A DNA stretch of 47,940 nt from Cloacibacterium caeni_C (GCA_002422665.1 DITA01000126.1:1-47940); one strand, 5' to 3'; positions 22,369-30,259 are shown, numbered from the stretch's first letter. A program made the numbers and translations. Notes: generated from the sequence alone by a model not told the origin.

Positions 22369-23202
22369 TTATTTGTTAGTGTTATTAATTTTTAAATTAT
22401 CAATTTGTTTATTAGCCTTTAGTAAATTGTCTGTATTTTTATAAGGACTGTTTTTGTTATTATCGTCTCTTATTGGGCTAATCATAGGGTGTAAATAACT
22501 ATAAAGGTTATCCGATTTAATACCAGTGAATGCAGATAAAATTTGTGCGGTGTGTGATATAATTTCAGGTTTTTGTTGAATTGATTTTATATAATCTATT
22601 ACGCCTAATTTTTCTAAAATTATAAGTTTTACTTTGTCATTATTTTCTGAAAAATCAAATTCTATGTTTTCAATTTCTGACTCTGATTTATTTTTAATAT
22701 CTTTTGTTGTTATTAATATTTCATTTTCAATAAAATTATAAATTCTGTGTTTAGATATTTCATAGTCAGGGAAAAAGAATGAATATGTGTAAGTTTTTAA
22801 ATATTCTATTAAAAAATCTTCTGTTTCTAAATTTTCATCTGTGTATTCCATAAGTCCATAATCTTCCAAAATATCAGTGCTTATATCATATATTGTATCG
22901 CTATCAACATTTTTTTCTTGTAGTATTTTATTTTTGTAGTCTTCAAGAATCTGAATAGTGTGCTTACCACATAATTTAAAAAATTCTGCTGTATCTCCAT
23001 TCTCGTCTAAATATTCTAATAAGCCATTTTTACTTATTTCTCGTTGATTTTTTAGAATTGATATTATTTTATTCTTCTCAATATTAAGAAAATCTAAATA
23101 ATGTACTTTTAGTTCTTCATACCTTTTAAAAAAATCTAATTTATATTGTTCTAGTAAGTCATCAATTATAACATTTCTATAATTTATCTCGATATTTTCC
23201 AT
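22369..23202 (-). CDS. RteC-like element protein
   Basis: 277 residues, acidic. The C-terminal third (KLIILEKLGVIDYIKSIQ, ILSAFTGIKSDNLYSYLHPM, then KNSPYKNTDNLL) matches the recurring pattern in RteC-like proteins of Bacteroidota mobile elements: a conserved helix, a 'LSxxTGI...' motif and 'NPY'-like ending. RteC regulates excision in CTnDOT; here the role is inferred from the fold-level pattern and the position between integrase and HTH gene. The N-terminal 180 residues are helical and unassigned. Confidence 0.8.
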   Translation of the reverse strand: MENIEINYRNVIIDDLLEQYKLDFFKRYEELKVHYLDFLNIEKNKIISILKNQREISKNGLLEYLDENGDTAEFFKLCGKHTIQILEDYKNKILQEKNVDSDTIYDISTDILEDYGLMEYTDENLETEDFLIEYLKTYTYSFFFPDYEISKHRIYNFIENEILITTKDIKNKSESEIENIEFDFSENNDKVKLIILEKLGVIDYIKSIQQKPEIISHTAQILSAFTGIKSDNLYSYLHPMISPIRDDNNKNSPYKNTDNLLKANKQIDNLKINNTNK

Positions 23203-23222
23203 ATTGATAAGATTGAAAATTA

Positions 23223-23248
23223 AAACAAAAGTCGCAAAAAATGCGACT
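23223..23248 (-). terminator. Terminator after the integrase gene
   Basis: Minus strand AGTCGCA-(5 nt)-TGCGACT forms a 7-bp stem followed by TTTGTTTT. It lies between the integrase stop and the RteC-like gene. Confidence 0.75.
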
Positions 23249-23281
23249 CAATTACTATTTTTTTAGTATTTAGTTGTTATT

Positions 23282-24580
23282 TTATGATGTTTTCAATTTC
23301 AGTTCTTTGAGTTCTTTAAATGTTTTTGCGGTTTGCATTGCCCAGTCATCTTTTGTTTTCCCAATGTATTGTAAGAACATAGTCTCTGTTTTATGCCCGC
23401 TTATCGCCATTAGTTGAGGTGTCGTAAACATTTTATTCCCGTAAAAATTTGTTGCAAAACTTCTTCGGCAAACGTGTGAAGAGACTAAATAACATTTTTC
23501 TATTTCTAGAATTTCATATTTCTTTTTATGCTCGTTGTATACTTTTCCTTTTACTATATCGTGTATTCCTGCAATTTCACACACTTTTTTTAAATGTTTA
23601 TTGAAGAGGGTAGTATTAGAATCTTGAGTATTGGCAAATCTTGGGGGAAAATCGCCATCATATTTTTTTAATATAGTTTCTACCTCATCGTGAAGAGGTA
23701 TTACTACTTCATTGCCAGTTTTTTGTTGTGTTATTTCAATAAATCTATAAGAATTGCCTTCTGCATCGGTTTTAGTATAAATCATTTTCTTATTCATTCT
23801 CAATAAATCACTTGCCCTTTGTCCTAAATAACAGCCCATGATTAGCCAATCTTTTGCAATCTCAAGTTCCTTATTAATGGTTTGTACTTCTTTTACTTTT
23901 TCTAATTCCTCAAAAGATAGAAATACTTTATGTTCGGTGTTTGTTGTTCCTGCGCTAAATCCTCTTACCTGAGGATTTATTTGTTTGTTGTTATTTTCAG
24001 CATCAAAAATCACTGTTTTTAAATTTTTGATAAATCTTGTAGCAGTAGTTTCCATCATATTACAATCTACTATAAGGAAGTTTCTAAAATCAATTAGAGT
24101 TTTAGAGTCAATATCTTTAATTAGAAAAGTTTTCTTTTTCTTTTTTTCGTATTGTTTAAACCTATCATCTAGGTTTTTAAGTTTTCTGATTGAGCAAATT
24201 GTGTATTCTGATATACTTTCTTTAAATTCTATATATTTTTTTAAATAAATAAGGAAAACAGAATCATCTACTTTAGTATCAATTCTTTTAAAATGATTAT
24301 TTAAATTGTCCTTTAGCCATTGTGTATTGAAAATAACTCCCTTTTCAAAATCCTTGTTATATTGATTGAGAATATAGTTTGAAAGTTCTCTTAAAATAGT
24401 CGCAAGTTTTTTGTTTTCAGGATTGTTTTGTTTTGGAAACTGAGTGTCTTTACTCCAATCTTTATAGTTAATAGATAAGTTGGTAGTCGTTCTTAATTTT
24501 AATTTACTAGAGATAGATAACTGAATTTGAATCTTTGAATTTGATGTTTCACTTCTTAAATAATAACTTACAGTTGCCAT
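23282..24580 (-). CDS. Tyrosine recombinase (integrase)
   Basis: 432 residues with the Bacteroidota three-domain plan: arm-binding N-terminal domain (MATVSYYLRSETSNSKIQIQ, LRTTTNLSINYKDWS), SAM-like core-binding domain (FLIYLKKYIEFKE, TFLIKDIDSKTLIDFRNFL) and catalytic domain with Arg in GCYLGQRASDLLRM, Lys in TQQKTGNEVVIPL, His-x-x-Arg in SSHVCRRSFATN, His in ISGHKTETM and nucleophile Tyr in FLQYIGK. All catalytic residues are present, so it is probably active. It lies next to attR, reads inward, and is preceded by an arm-type site overlapping its promoter. Confidence 0.96.
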   Translation of the reverse strand: MATVSYYLRSETSNSKIQIQLSISSKLKLRTTTNLSINYKDWSKDTQFPKQNNPENKKLATILRELSNYILNQYNKDFEKGVIFNTQWLKDNLNNHFKRIDTKVDDSVFLIYLKKYIEFKESISEYTICSIRKLKNLDDRFKQYEKKKKKTFLIKDIDSKTLIDFRNFLIVDCNMMETTATRFIKNLKTVIFDAENNNKQINPQVRGFSAGTTNTEHKVFLSFEELEKVKEVQTINKELEIAKDWLIMGCYLGQRASDLLRMNKKMIYTKTDAEGNSYRFIEITQQKTGNEVVIPLHDEVETILKKYDGDFPPRFANTQDSNTTLFNKHLKKVCEIAGIHDIVKGKVYNEHKKKYEILEIEKCYLVSSHVCRRSFATNFYGNKMFTTPQLMAISGHKTETMFLQYIGKTKDDWAMQTAKTFKELKELKLKTS

Positions 24581-24600
24581 GATTATAATTTTTAATTATT

Positions 24601-24608
24601 CAAATGTA
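24601..24608 (-). promoter_or_regulatory. -7 box (TACATTTG) of the integrase gene
   Basis: Exact TAnnTTTG on the minus strand, 20 bp before the ATG. The arm-type repeat 24625-24646 occupies the -33 region, so integrase or a directionality factor bound there could repress it. Confidence 0.6.
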
Positions 24609-24624
24609 ATTAATTTTTTAATAT

Positions 24625-24646
24625 TGTGTCATTTTTTGTGTCAATA
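24625..24646 (+). repeat. Right arm-type site (two TGTGTCA words)
   Basis: TGTGTCATTTT...TGTGTCAATA: 21 of 22 bases match 18530-18551, in the same orientation. It lies 107 bp inside attR. Confidence 0.75.
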
Positions 24647-24753
24647 ATTTTGCAACTATATGAAATTATATAAGATTGAATAAAATATAAAGTATTTTAA
24701 ATAAAGGCTTTTATGTGATTATTTTAGTTTAATTAGTATTATGTTATTTATTT

Positions 24754-24774
24754 GTTCGAATCCGCTAGGTACCT
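24754..24774 (+). repeat. attR core (copy of tRNA-Cys 3' end)
   Basis: Identical over 21 bp to 18451-18471. Only the T-arm/acceptor 3' half is present, so it is not a second tRNA. Confidence 0.92.
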
Positions 24775-24790
24775 AAACAAACAACAACAC

Positions 24791-24826
24791 AAATCCTGAA
24801 AATTTAAATTTTCAGGATTTTTTTTA
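24791..24826 (+). terminator. Original terminator of tRNA-Cys, now beyond the element
   Basis: AAATCCTGAAAATTT is followed by its exact complement AAATTTTCAGGATTT and a T run. It lies 17 bp after attR, the place it would occupy right after an uninterrupted tRNA gene. Confidence 0.88.
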
Positions 24827-24840
24827 TTTATATTCACATA

Positions 24841-26448
24841 ATGCTTAAAATTTTACTTTCTTTATTGGTTATTTTTCCTGTTTTAATGGGTTTTGGTGAG
24901 ATTTTCCAAAAGTTGTTTGGGAGGATTTGGTCTGGTCTTTCTGCAAAGCTTTTTTCAGGGATGTTTTTACTAGCAATAATTTGGCAAGTATTAGCTTTTT
25001 TTGTTCCTTTAAATATTTGGATAGAAAGTATAAGTATCCTAATTGGGGGCTTGTCATTTCTTTACTTTAGAAGTTATAAAGATTTTCTTAATTACAGAAA
25101 GGAAGAGATTGTAAAATTTTCGATTCCTAGTCTTATTATAATTTTTGCAGGAACTTATTATCCTTTCATTATTGATCATTTTGGGTATTACGTTCCAAGT
25201 ATTCACTGGTTAAGAGAGTTTGGTTTAACTAAGGGTTTGGCTAATATTGAGTTGATATATGCGCAAATGTCTGTTTGGCATATATTTCAAGCAGGACTCT
25301 CTAATTTTTCAGATGTTTTTCTAAGAATAAATGTTATTTTTTTAGTAGTTTTTTTACTTTATATTTTAGAAAAAAAAGCTTGGTCAATGTTGTTTGTTTT
25401 GCCTGTATTTTTATTTTTTATACAGTCTCCCAACTCAGACTTACCTGCCATTGCATTATCGCTTGTTATTTTAAATGAAGTGATGAATGGAAATAAAAAT
25501 GTTAAATTACTTTTTGCTTTTTCTGCTTTTGTTTTTACCATAAAACCTACTATTGTTTGGGTATTGTTATTTGTTACTATATATTTTTTTAAAAAGGAGA
25601 ATTTTAAATATGCGGGATTAGGGATTGTGGTTCTTGGGATTTATATTTTTAAGAATATTTTAGTTTTTGGATATCCTTTTTTTCCTATTCAGATTGGTGA
25701 TCTAAAACTTTATTGGATGCCTCACAGCGAGGTTCTAAAAGAATCTGCTATGCTTGCAATAATGAAAGCATATGACTTAAAATTTTCTATTTCAGAAATT
25801 GAAAAATTTACAGTTTGGGATTATGTTTACAATTGGTTCACAATAAATTCATATAAAAAATATATCCATTTTGCATTTGTTTTGGTGATGCTATCATTCG
25901 TTGTGTTTACTTTTATTAAAAAAGATAGATTAACTAGTGCTTTATTTGTTTCTATCGTTATAAAAAGTTTTTTAGTGCTAATGTTCTCTGCGCAATACCG
26001 TTTTTTCATGGGAGTGTTTTTTGTTTTTTTTCTCATTAATTTCAAATCTATTATCCAAGAAAAAATATCTTATATTGGTTTCTCTTTAGAAATTTTTTTA
26101 ATAATTATATCATTATCATTTCCTAAATTGTTGCAGAATAATTTTATTTCTTTTAAATCAGGACATTATATGCAAGGTTTTACTCAGAAACAGATATATA
26201 GACCAGCTTCTTTTGCGACTTTTAAATATTCTGAGTTTAAAATAGGTAACCTTAAATTTTACATACCACATCATTATTTGGCTTATAATACGCCACATCC
26301 ATCGATTGCTCCATATTCAGTAAAAAAATATTACGAAGCAGGAATTTTTCCGCAAAAAATATCAAAGAACATAAAAGATGGTTTCGTTTGGAAAAAACTA
26401 TCGCCCGAAGAAAAGGAAGAATTGAAAAAGATTATCTCTAAATTTTGA
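24841..26448 (+). CDS. Polytopic membrane protein (GT-C/LIC_10190-like)
   Basis: 535 residues with about 12-13 transmembrane segments (ILLSLLVIFPVLMGFGEIF, LFSGMFLLAIIWQVLAFFVP, IPSLIIIFAGTYYPFII, AFSAFVFTIKPTIVWVLLFV and others) and a ~90-residue C-terminal soluble tail. A loop after the first TM group (YVPSIHWLREFGLTKGLANI) matches the placement of the short luminal motif in membrane glycosyltransferase-like proteins of the LIC_10190 type. The role is possibly in surface glycan or O-antigen metabolism; this is inference. It is not in an obvious operon. Confidence 0.85.
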   Translation: MLKILLSLLVIFPVLMGFGEIFQKLFGRIWSGLSAKLFSGMFLLAIIWQVLAFFVPLNIWIESISILIGGLSFLYFRSYKDFLNYRKEEIVKFSIPSLIIIFAGTYYPFIIDHFGYYVPSIHWLREFGLTKGLANIELIYAQMSVWHIFQAGLSNFSDVFLRINVIFLVVFLLYILEKKAWSMLFVLPVFLFFIQSPNSDLPAIALSLVILNEVMNGNKNVKLLFAFSAFVFTIKPTIVWVLLFVTIYFFKKENFKYAGLGIVVLGIYIFKNILVFGYPFFPIQIGDLKLYWMPHSEVLKESAMLAIMKAYDLKFSISEIEKFTVWDYVYNWFTINSYKKYIHFAFVLVMLSFVVFTFIKKDRLTSALFVSIVIKSFLVLMFSAQYRFFMGVFFVFFLINFKSIIQEKISYIGFSLEIFLIIISLSFPKLLQNNFISFKSGHYMQGFTQKQIYRPASFATFKYSEFKIGNLKFYIPHHYLAYNTPHPSIAPYSVKKYYEAGIFPQKISKNIKDGFVWKKLSPEEKEELKKIISKF

Positions 26449-26514
26449 TACGAGTTACGTGATACGAGTTCTTACGTTACAAAAATCTCGCAACTCGCAA
26501 CTCGCAACTCGTAC
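26449..26514. repeat. Heptad-word inverted spacer element (upstream of aroC)
   Basis: Starting at the base after the stop codon: TACGAGT, TACGTGA, TACGAGT, TCTTACG (26449-26476); then after a short spacer CTCGCAA three times and CTCGTAC (26487-26514). The right words are the complement of the left words (CTCGTA/TACGAG). It is the clearest copy in the window. Confidence 0.88.
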
Positions 26515-26522
26515 CTTTTCAC

Positions 26523-26530
26523 TAACTTTG
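26523..26530 (+). promoter_or_regulatory. -7 box (TAACTTTG) of aroC
   Basis: Exact TAnnTTTG, five bases before the aroC ATG, implying a leaderless or nearly leaderless mRNA. Confidence 0.65.
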
Positions 26531-26535
26531 CTTTT

Positions 26536-27597
26536 ATGAACAATTTAGGAAATTTTCTCACGCTTTCTACCTTTGGCGAAAGTCACGGAATAGCTTATGG
26601 TGGAATTATCACCAATTTTCCAGCAGGAATTGAAATTAATTTTGAAGAAATTCAGCATCAACTTGACCGCAGAAAACCTGGTCAAAGTTCCATCGTTACC
26701 CAAAGAAAAGAAAGTGATACCGTTCAGTTTCTTTCGGGAACTTTCGAAGGGAAATCTACAGGAACTCCGATTGGATTTGTGATTTATAATGAAAATCAAA
26801 AATCGAAAGATTACGAACATATTGCCGCTGCCTACAGACCTTCTCATGCAGATTTTACCTATGACCAAAAATTTGGAATTCGTGATTACAGAGGTGGCGG
26901 GAAATCTTCAGCGCGAGAAACCATCAATTGGGTTGCAGCAGGAGCTTTGGCGAAACATATTTTACCCGAAAATGTAGAAATTCATGCTTATGTTTCTTCG
27001 GTGGGAGATATTTTTTGCATGAAACCTTATCAGGATTTAGATTTTTCTAAAATCGAAAGCAATGACGTTCGTTGTCCAGATGAAGAAACCGCCGAAAAGA
27101 TGATTTCTAAAATCAAGGAAATCAAAAAAGAAGGAAATACAATTGGTGGAACCATTACTTGTGTCATCAAAAATCTTCCTATAGGAATTGGTGAACCTGT
27201 TTTCCTAAAATTACAGGCAGAATTGGCAAAAGCGATGATGAATATCAATGCTGCAAAAGGTTTTGAATATGGAAGCGGATTTTGTGGAGCAACCATGACT
27301 GGAAAAGAGCATAATGATTTGTTCAATGAAGATTTTACTACGAAAACCAATCTTTCTGGTGGTATTCAAGGTGGAATTTCCAACGGAATGGATATTTATT
27401 TTCGTGTAGCCTTTAAGCCAATTGCTACAATTCTTAGACCTCAAGAAAGTGTAGATAAAGACGGAAATTTAGTTATTGTAGAAGGAAAAGGAAGACATGA
27501 TCCTTGTGTTTTGCCAAGAGCAGTTCCCGTAGTGGAAAATTTGGCAGCATTTGTTCTTGCGGACTTATTTTTGATGAATCAGATTAGAAGAATTTAA
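26536..27597 (+). CDS. aroC: Chorismate synthase
   Basis: A 353-residue FMN-dependent enzyme forming chorismate from EPSP, the last shikimate step. Signatures: TLSTFGESHGIAYGGII, RRKPGQSSIVTQRKESD, RPSHADFTYDQKFGIRDYRG, GGKSSARETINWVAAGALA, FRVAFKPIATI, and GRHDPCVLPRAVPVVENLAA. The length is normal. The thioredoxin-family gene follows after 9 bp and is co-transcribed. Confidence 0.97.
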   Translation: MNNLGNFLTLSTFGESHGIAYGGIITNFPAGIEINFEEIQHQLDRRKPGQSSIVTQRKESDTVQFLSGTFEGKSTGTPIGFVIYNENQKSKDYEHIAAAYRPSHADFTYDQKFGIRDYRGGGKSSARETINWVAAGALAKHILPENVEIHAYVSSVGDIFCMKPYQDLDFSKIESNDVRCPDEETAEKMISKIKEIKKEGNTIGGTITCVIKNLPIGIGEPVFLKLQAELAKAMMNINAAKGFEYGSGFCGATMTGKEHNDLFNEDFTTKTNLSGGIQGGISNGMDIYFRVAFKPIATILRPQESVDKDGNLVIVEGKGRHDPCVLPRAVPVVENLAAFVLADLFLMNQIRRI

Positions 27598-27606
27598 AAC
27601 TTAAAA

Positions 27607-28164
27607 ATGAAAAATTACTGGCAAAACGCAGTCACTTTTGACGAATATATTAAAGAAACTGAACGCAGAATTGAAGTTCAAAATCCTGAAGACGACCATA
27701 ATGAATATTATGAATTGGGGCTTCAGAGAATGAACCGAACGTTGAAAACTTACAAAGAAGATGAAGAGCAAATAGAAATGCTAAAATCTAAAAACTTCAA
27801 TGGTAAAATCCTTATCATCACAGAACCTTGGTGCGGAGATGCAAGTGCAACCGTTCCTGCAGTTTCTAAATTTTTTGAAGGACATAATGAAGTGAGAATT
27901 TTCTATCGTGATTCTGATACTTCTTTAATTGACCAATTCTTAACGAACGGAACCCAATCTATTCCTAAAATTTTAATCTTGAATGAAGATTTTTCTCTAA
28001 AAAATGTTTGGGGACCAAGACCACAATATGGAACAGAATTGTTGAAAAAATTCAAAGAAAATCCAGAAACATATCCTCGTGAAGAGTTTTATAACGATTT
28101 GCAAGTGTATTACGCTAAAAATAAAGGAAAAGACGCGATTCAAGAAATTTTAGAACTACTGTAG
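27607..28164 (+). CDS. Thioredoxin-family protein (WCGD active site)
   Basis: 185 residues, cytosolic. A thioredoxin-like fold with the atypical motif ITEPWCGDASATVPAVSKFF, where the second Cys is replaced by Asp-Ala. Then IFYRDSDTSLIDQFLTN and the cis-Pro in GTQSIPKILIL. The single Cys suggests a disulfide-independent, glutaredoxin-like or non-redox role. The family (Thioredoxin_9-like) is common in Bacteroidota. It forms an operon with aroC. Confidence 0.9.
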   Translation: MKNYWQNAVTFDEYIKETERRIEVQNPEDDHNEYYELGLQRMNRTLKTYKEDEEQIEMLKSKNFNGKILIITEPWCGDASATVPAVSKFFEGHNEVRIFYRDSDTSLIDQFLTNGTQSIPKILILNEDFSLKNVWGPRPQYGTELLKKFKENPETYPREEFYNDLQVYYAKNKGKDAIQEILELL

Positions 28165-28169
28165 TTAGA

Positions 28170-28218
28170 AGGGTTTCCCTCTTTCAGAGGGGTGGCTTCG
28201 CAAAGCGAAGTCGGGGTG
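28170..28218 (+). repeat. REP-like double palindrome
   Basis: CCCTCT-TTC-AGAGGG (28177-28191) followed by a CTTCG-CAAAG-CGAAG hairpin (28196-28210) and the GGGGTG tail. This form, 'CCCTC...GAGGGGTGG...CGGGGTG', resembles intergenic repeats I recall as widespread in Flavobacteriia. No REP transposase is in the window. Confidence 0.7.
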
Positions 28219-28229
28219 TTAAAAAAAAC

Positions 28230-28269
28230 ATTATCACATCAACAAATTATCACATCAACACATCAAATT
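28230..28269. repeat. Octad-word spacer element (upstream of TlpA gene)
   Basis: 8-nt steps: ATTATCAC, ATCAACAA, ATTATCAC, ATCAACAC, ATCAAATT, then T and the ATG at 28271. It follows the REP-like repeat directly. Confidence 0.75.
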
Positions 28270-28270
28270 T

Positions 28271-28828
28271 ATGAACTTTTTAAGAAAAAACTGGCTCACA
28301 TTATTGCTTTCGGTGTTTCTGGTTTCTATGTTTCTGTTTCCAGATTTTAGAGCGTTTGTTCAGCGACAAATTCTGATGAAACCTTCTTTAGAAAAAGTAG
28401 AAAAAGATGTCACTTTTACAGTTGAGGAAATGAATATTCAACTAAAAGGAGTGAATGTTCCAGATGCGAATTTGGCAGATTTTAAGGACAAAGTTGTTTT
28501 CTTAAATTTTTGGGGAAGTTGGTGTCCGCCTTGTAGAGCAGAATATCCGAGTATTCAAAAATTGTACGACGCCAAAAAAGATAAAGTGGCTTTCGTACTG
28601 ATTGCTATGCAAGATGAAGAAGAAAAAGTGAAAAAATTCTTAGCAGATAACAATTATACTACGCCGGTTTATTTTGCGACATCGCCACTTTCTGAAAAAA
28701 TGCTGCCAAAAGTATTTCCTACGACCTTTATTTTGGGCAAAAATGGAAGGATTTTGATGAAAGAAGATGCTGCAAAAGATTGGAATTCTGAGTCTGTGCA
28801 TCAGTTTTTGGATTCTTTAAATCCTTAA
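28271..28828 (+). CDS. TlpA-family membrane-anchored thiol-disulfide reductase
   Basis: 185 residues. N-terminal TM anchor (NWLTLLLSVFLVSMFLFP), then a periplasmic thioredoxin domain from ~residue 50 with FLNFWGSWCPPCRAEYPSI (WCPPC active site), FVLIAMQDEEEKVKKFL and cis-Pro in VFPTTFILGKNG. It acts as a reducing thioredoxin in the periplasm, for example in cytochrome c maturation. The start is directly behind the octad element. There is no partner cytochrome maturation gene nearby. Confidence 0.93.
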   Translation: MNFLRKNWLTLLLSVFLVSMFLFPDFRAFVQRQILMKPSLEKVEKDVTFTVEEMNIQLKGVNVPDANLADFKDKVVFLNFWGSWCPPCRAEYPSIQKLYDAKKDKVAFVLIAMQDEEEKVKKFLADNNYTTPVYFATSPLSEKMLPKVFPTTFILGKNGRILMKEDAAKDWNSESVHQFLDSLNP

Positions 28829-28945
28829 GAATTATTAAATAAAGTTAAAATCTATTAAAATAAAATAAGCAAAGAGTTTTTAATTTAAATTGGCAAAGAT
28901 TTTGAAATATAAATGTCAACACACCTAAAAACTCAAAATATTAAA

Positions 28946-29269
28946 ATGAAAAAAATAGCATTGTTGTTTCAAGCATTTAAAAAAGACGGATTGTTTTCTA
29001 AATTTCCGAAAATTTTAAAAATGTTTAAAGCGTACAAAAAAGGCGAATTTCAAATGGATCTCATGAATGTAATCATTCCATTAGCAGCATTTGTTTATAT
29101 CATTTCGCCATTAGATTTTTTGCCGGGGATTTTCTTAGATGATTTAGGAATTCTAGCATTGGTTTTACCGATGGTTTTGAAAGAAGTAGACCGATTTATC
29201 ATTTGGGAAAACGAGAAAAATGCGGTAAAGAAAGATAATAAAGTTATCGATGCAGAAATAATAGAGTAA
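28946..29269 (+). CDS. YkvA/DUF1232 small membrane protein
   Basis: 107 residues from ATG 28946; an in-frame ATG at 28913 gives 118 residues. The later start is preferred because KKIALLFQAFKKDGLFSKFP looks like a natural N-terminus, but this is not certain. The DUF1232 core is VIIPLAAFVYIISPLDFLPG followed by DDLGILALVLPMVLKEVDRF. The function is unknown; the family is predicted to be membrane-associated. A terminator follows the gene. Confidence 0.88.
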   Translation: MKKIALLFQAFKKDGLFSKFPKILKMFKAYKKGEFQMDLMNVIIPLAAFVYIISPLDFLPGIFLDDLGILALVLPMVLKEVDRFIIWENEKNAVKKDNKVIDAEIIE

Positions 29270-29299
29270 ATAAAATAATTTCATTTGTGTTTTTTTAAA

Positions 29300-29332
29300 T
29301 CGTTCCGAGATTTTCTTGGGACGATTTTTTTT
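29300..29332 (+). terminator. Terminator after the DUF1232 gene
   Basis: TCGTTCCGAGA pairs with TCTTGGGACGA (11 bp, two wobbles), followed by eight Ts. It overlaps the promoter region of miaA. Confidence 0.8.
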
Positions 29333-29343
29333 GAATAAATTTG
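29316..29343 (+). promoter_or_regulatory. miaA promoter: TTG-N17-TAAATTTG
   Basis: A -33-like TTG (29316-29318) and an exact -7 box TAAATTTG (29336-29343) with a 17-bp spacer. The box ends four bases before the ATG at 29348, implying a leaderless mRNA. Confidence 0.65.
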
Positions 29344-29347
29344 CACT

Positions 29348-30253
29348 ATGCAGAAAACACTCATTTCTATCATTGGTTCTACAGGAATTGGCAAGACAAA
29401 ACTGGCCATAGAAATGGCAAAACATTTTGGTACAGAGATTATTTCTTGTGATTCTAGACAGTTTTTCAAAGAAATGAAAATAGGAACTGCAACTCCTACA
29501 GATGAAGAATTAGCACAAGCTAAACATCATTTTATTGGTCATCTTTCAGTTCAAGATTACTATTCCATAGGTCAATATGAAGAAGATGCTTTGGAAAAGA
29601 TTGAAGAAATTTTTGAAGAAAATGATTTTGCAGTTTTGGTTGGAGGAAGTATGATGTATGAAAAAGCAGTTGTAGAAGGATTGAATGATTTGCCAGAAGC
29701 TAATGCGGAAAATCAAGAAAAGTTACAGAAAATTTGGGATGAAGAAGGTCTGGAAAAACTCCAAGAGATTCTCAAAAATCTAGACGAAGAATATTACAAC
29801 GTGGTTCACAAAGAAAATCCCAGAAGATTATTACGAGCCATAGATGTGATTTGGCAAACAGGCAGAAAATATTCTGAAATTATTGCAGAACCTAAGCATA
29901 AAAGAGATTTTAAAGTAATACGAATAGGAATTACTGCGCCCAGAGAAATCATGTACGAAAGAATTAATCTTCGAGTAGATAAAATGCTGGAAAATGGGTT
30001 GATAGATGAGGTGAAATCTTTGACGGAATATCAAAAACTTGTTCCGCTACAAACTGTAGGTTACACCGAAATTTTTAAATATTTAGAAGGAACTTGGGAT
30101 TTAGATTTTGCCATTGAAGAAATCAAGAAAAACTCTCGCAGATATGCAAAACGCCAAGAAACTTGGAATAGAAAAGTAGAAAATGTAACCTGGCTTCCAT
30201 ATGATTATTCAGAAGAGCAGCTTGATGAGATTTTATCGAAGATAGAAAAATAA
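29348..30253 (+). CDS. miaA: tRNA dimethylallyltransferase
   Basis: 301 residues. It transfers a dimethylallyl group to A37 of tRNAs reading UNN codons. P-loop SIIGSTGIGKTKLAIEMA, DSRQFFKEMKIGTATPTDEE (catalytic Asp), HHFIGHLSVQDYYSIGQY, VLVGGSMMYEKAVVEGLNDL, ENPRRLLRAIDVIWQTGRKY, VGYTEIFKYLEG and RRYAKRQETWNRK. The length is normal. Confidence 0.96.
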   Translation: MQKTLISIIGSTGIGKTKLAIEMAKHFGTEIISCDSRQFFKEMKIGTATPTDEELAQAKHHFIGHLSVQDYYSIGQYEEDALEKIEEIFEENDFAVLVGGSMMYEKAVVEGLNDLPEANAENQEKLQKIWDEEGLEKLQEILKNLDEEYYNVVHKENPRRLLRAIDVIWQTGRKYSEIIAEPKHKRDFKVIRIGITAPREIMYERINLRVDKMLENGLIDEVKSLTEYQKLVPLQTVGYTEIFKYLEGTWDLDFAIEEIKKNSRRYAKRQETWNRKVENVTWLPYDYSEEQLDEILSKIEK

Positions 30254-30259
30254 ATTCCG

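Larger units (their letters stand above)
18451..24774. mobile_element. 6.3-kb integrative element in tRNA-Cys
   Basis: Bounded by perfect 21-bp repeats of the tRNA 3' end (18451-18471 and 24754-24774). It contains, from the attR side inward, all on the minus strand: tyrosine integrase, RteC-like protein, HTH excisionase-type protein, a 50-aa protein, a putative replication initiator, and four small exported/membrane proteins. Its AT content is visibly higher than that of the flanks. It carries no mobilisation, conjugation or phage structural genes, so it is a minimal integrative element or satellite. Confidence 0.92.

Noticed and set aside
24754..24774. Second tRNA-Cys gene
   Set aside because: Only the 3' 21 bp are present; no D arm or anticodon arm precedes it. 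It is attR.
26449..26514. CRISPR or minisatellite reading of the CTCGCAA repeats
   Set aside because: Units of 7 nt without spacers and with inverted arms; no cas genes in the window.
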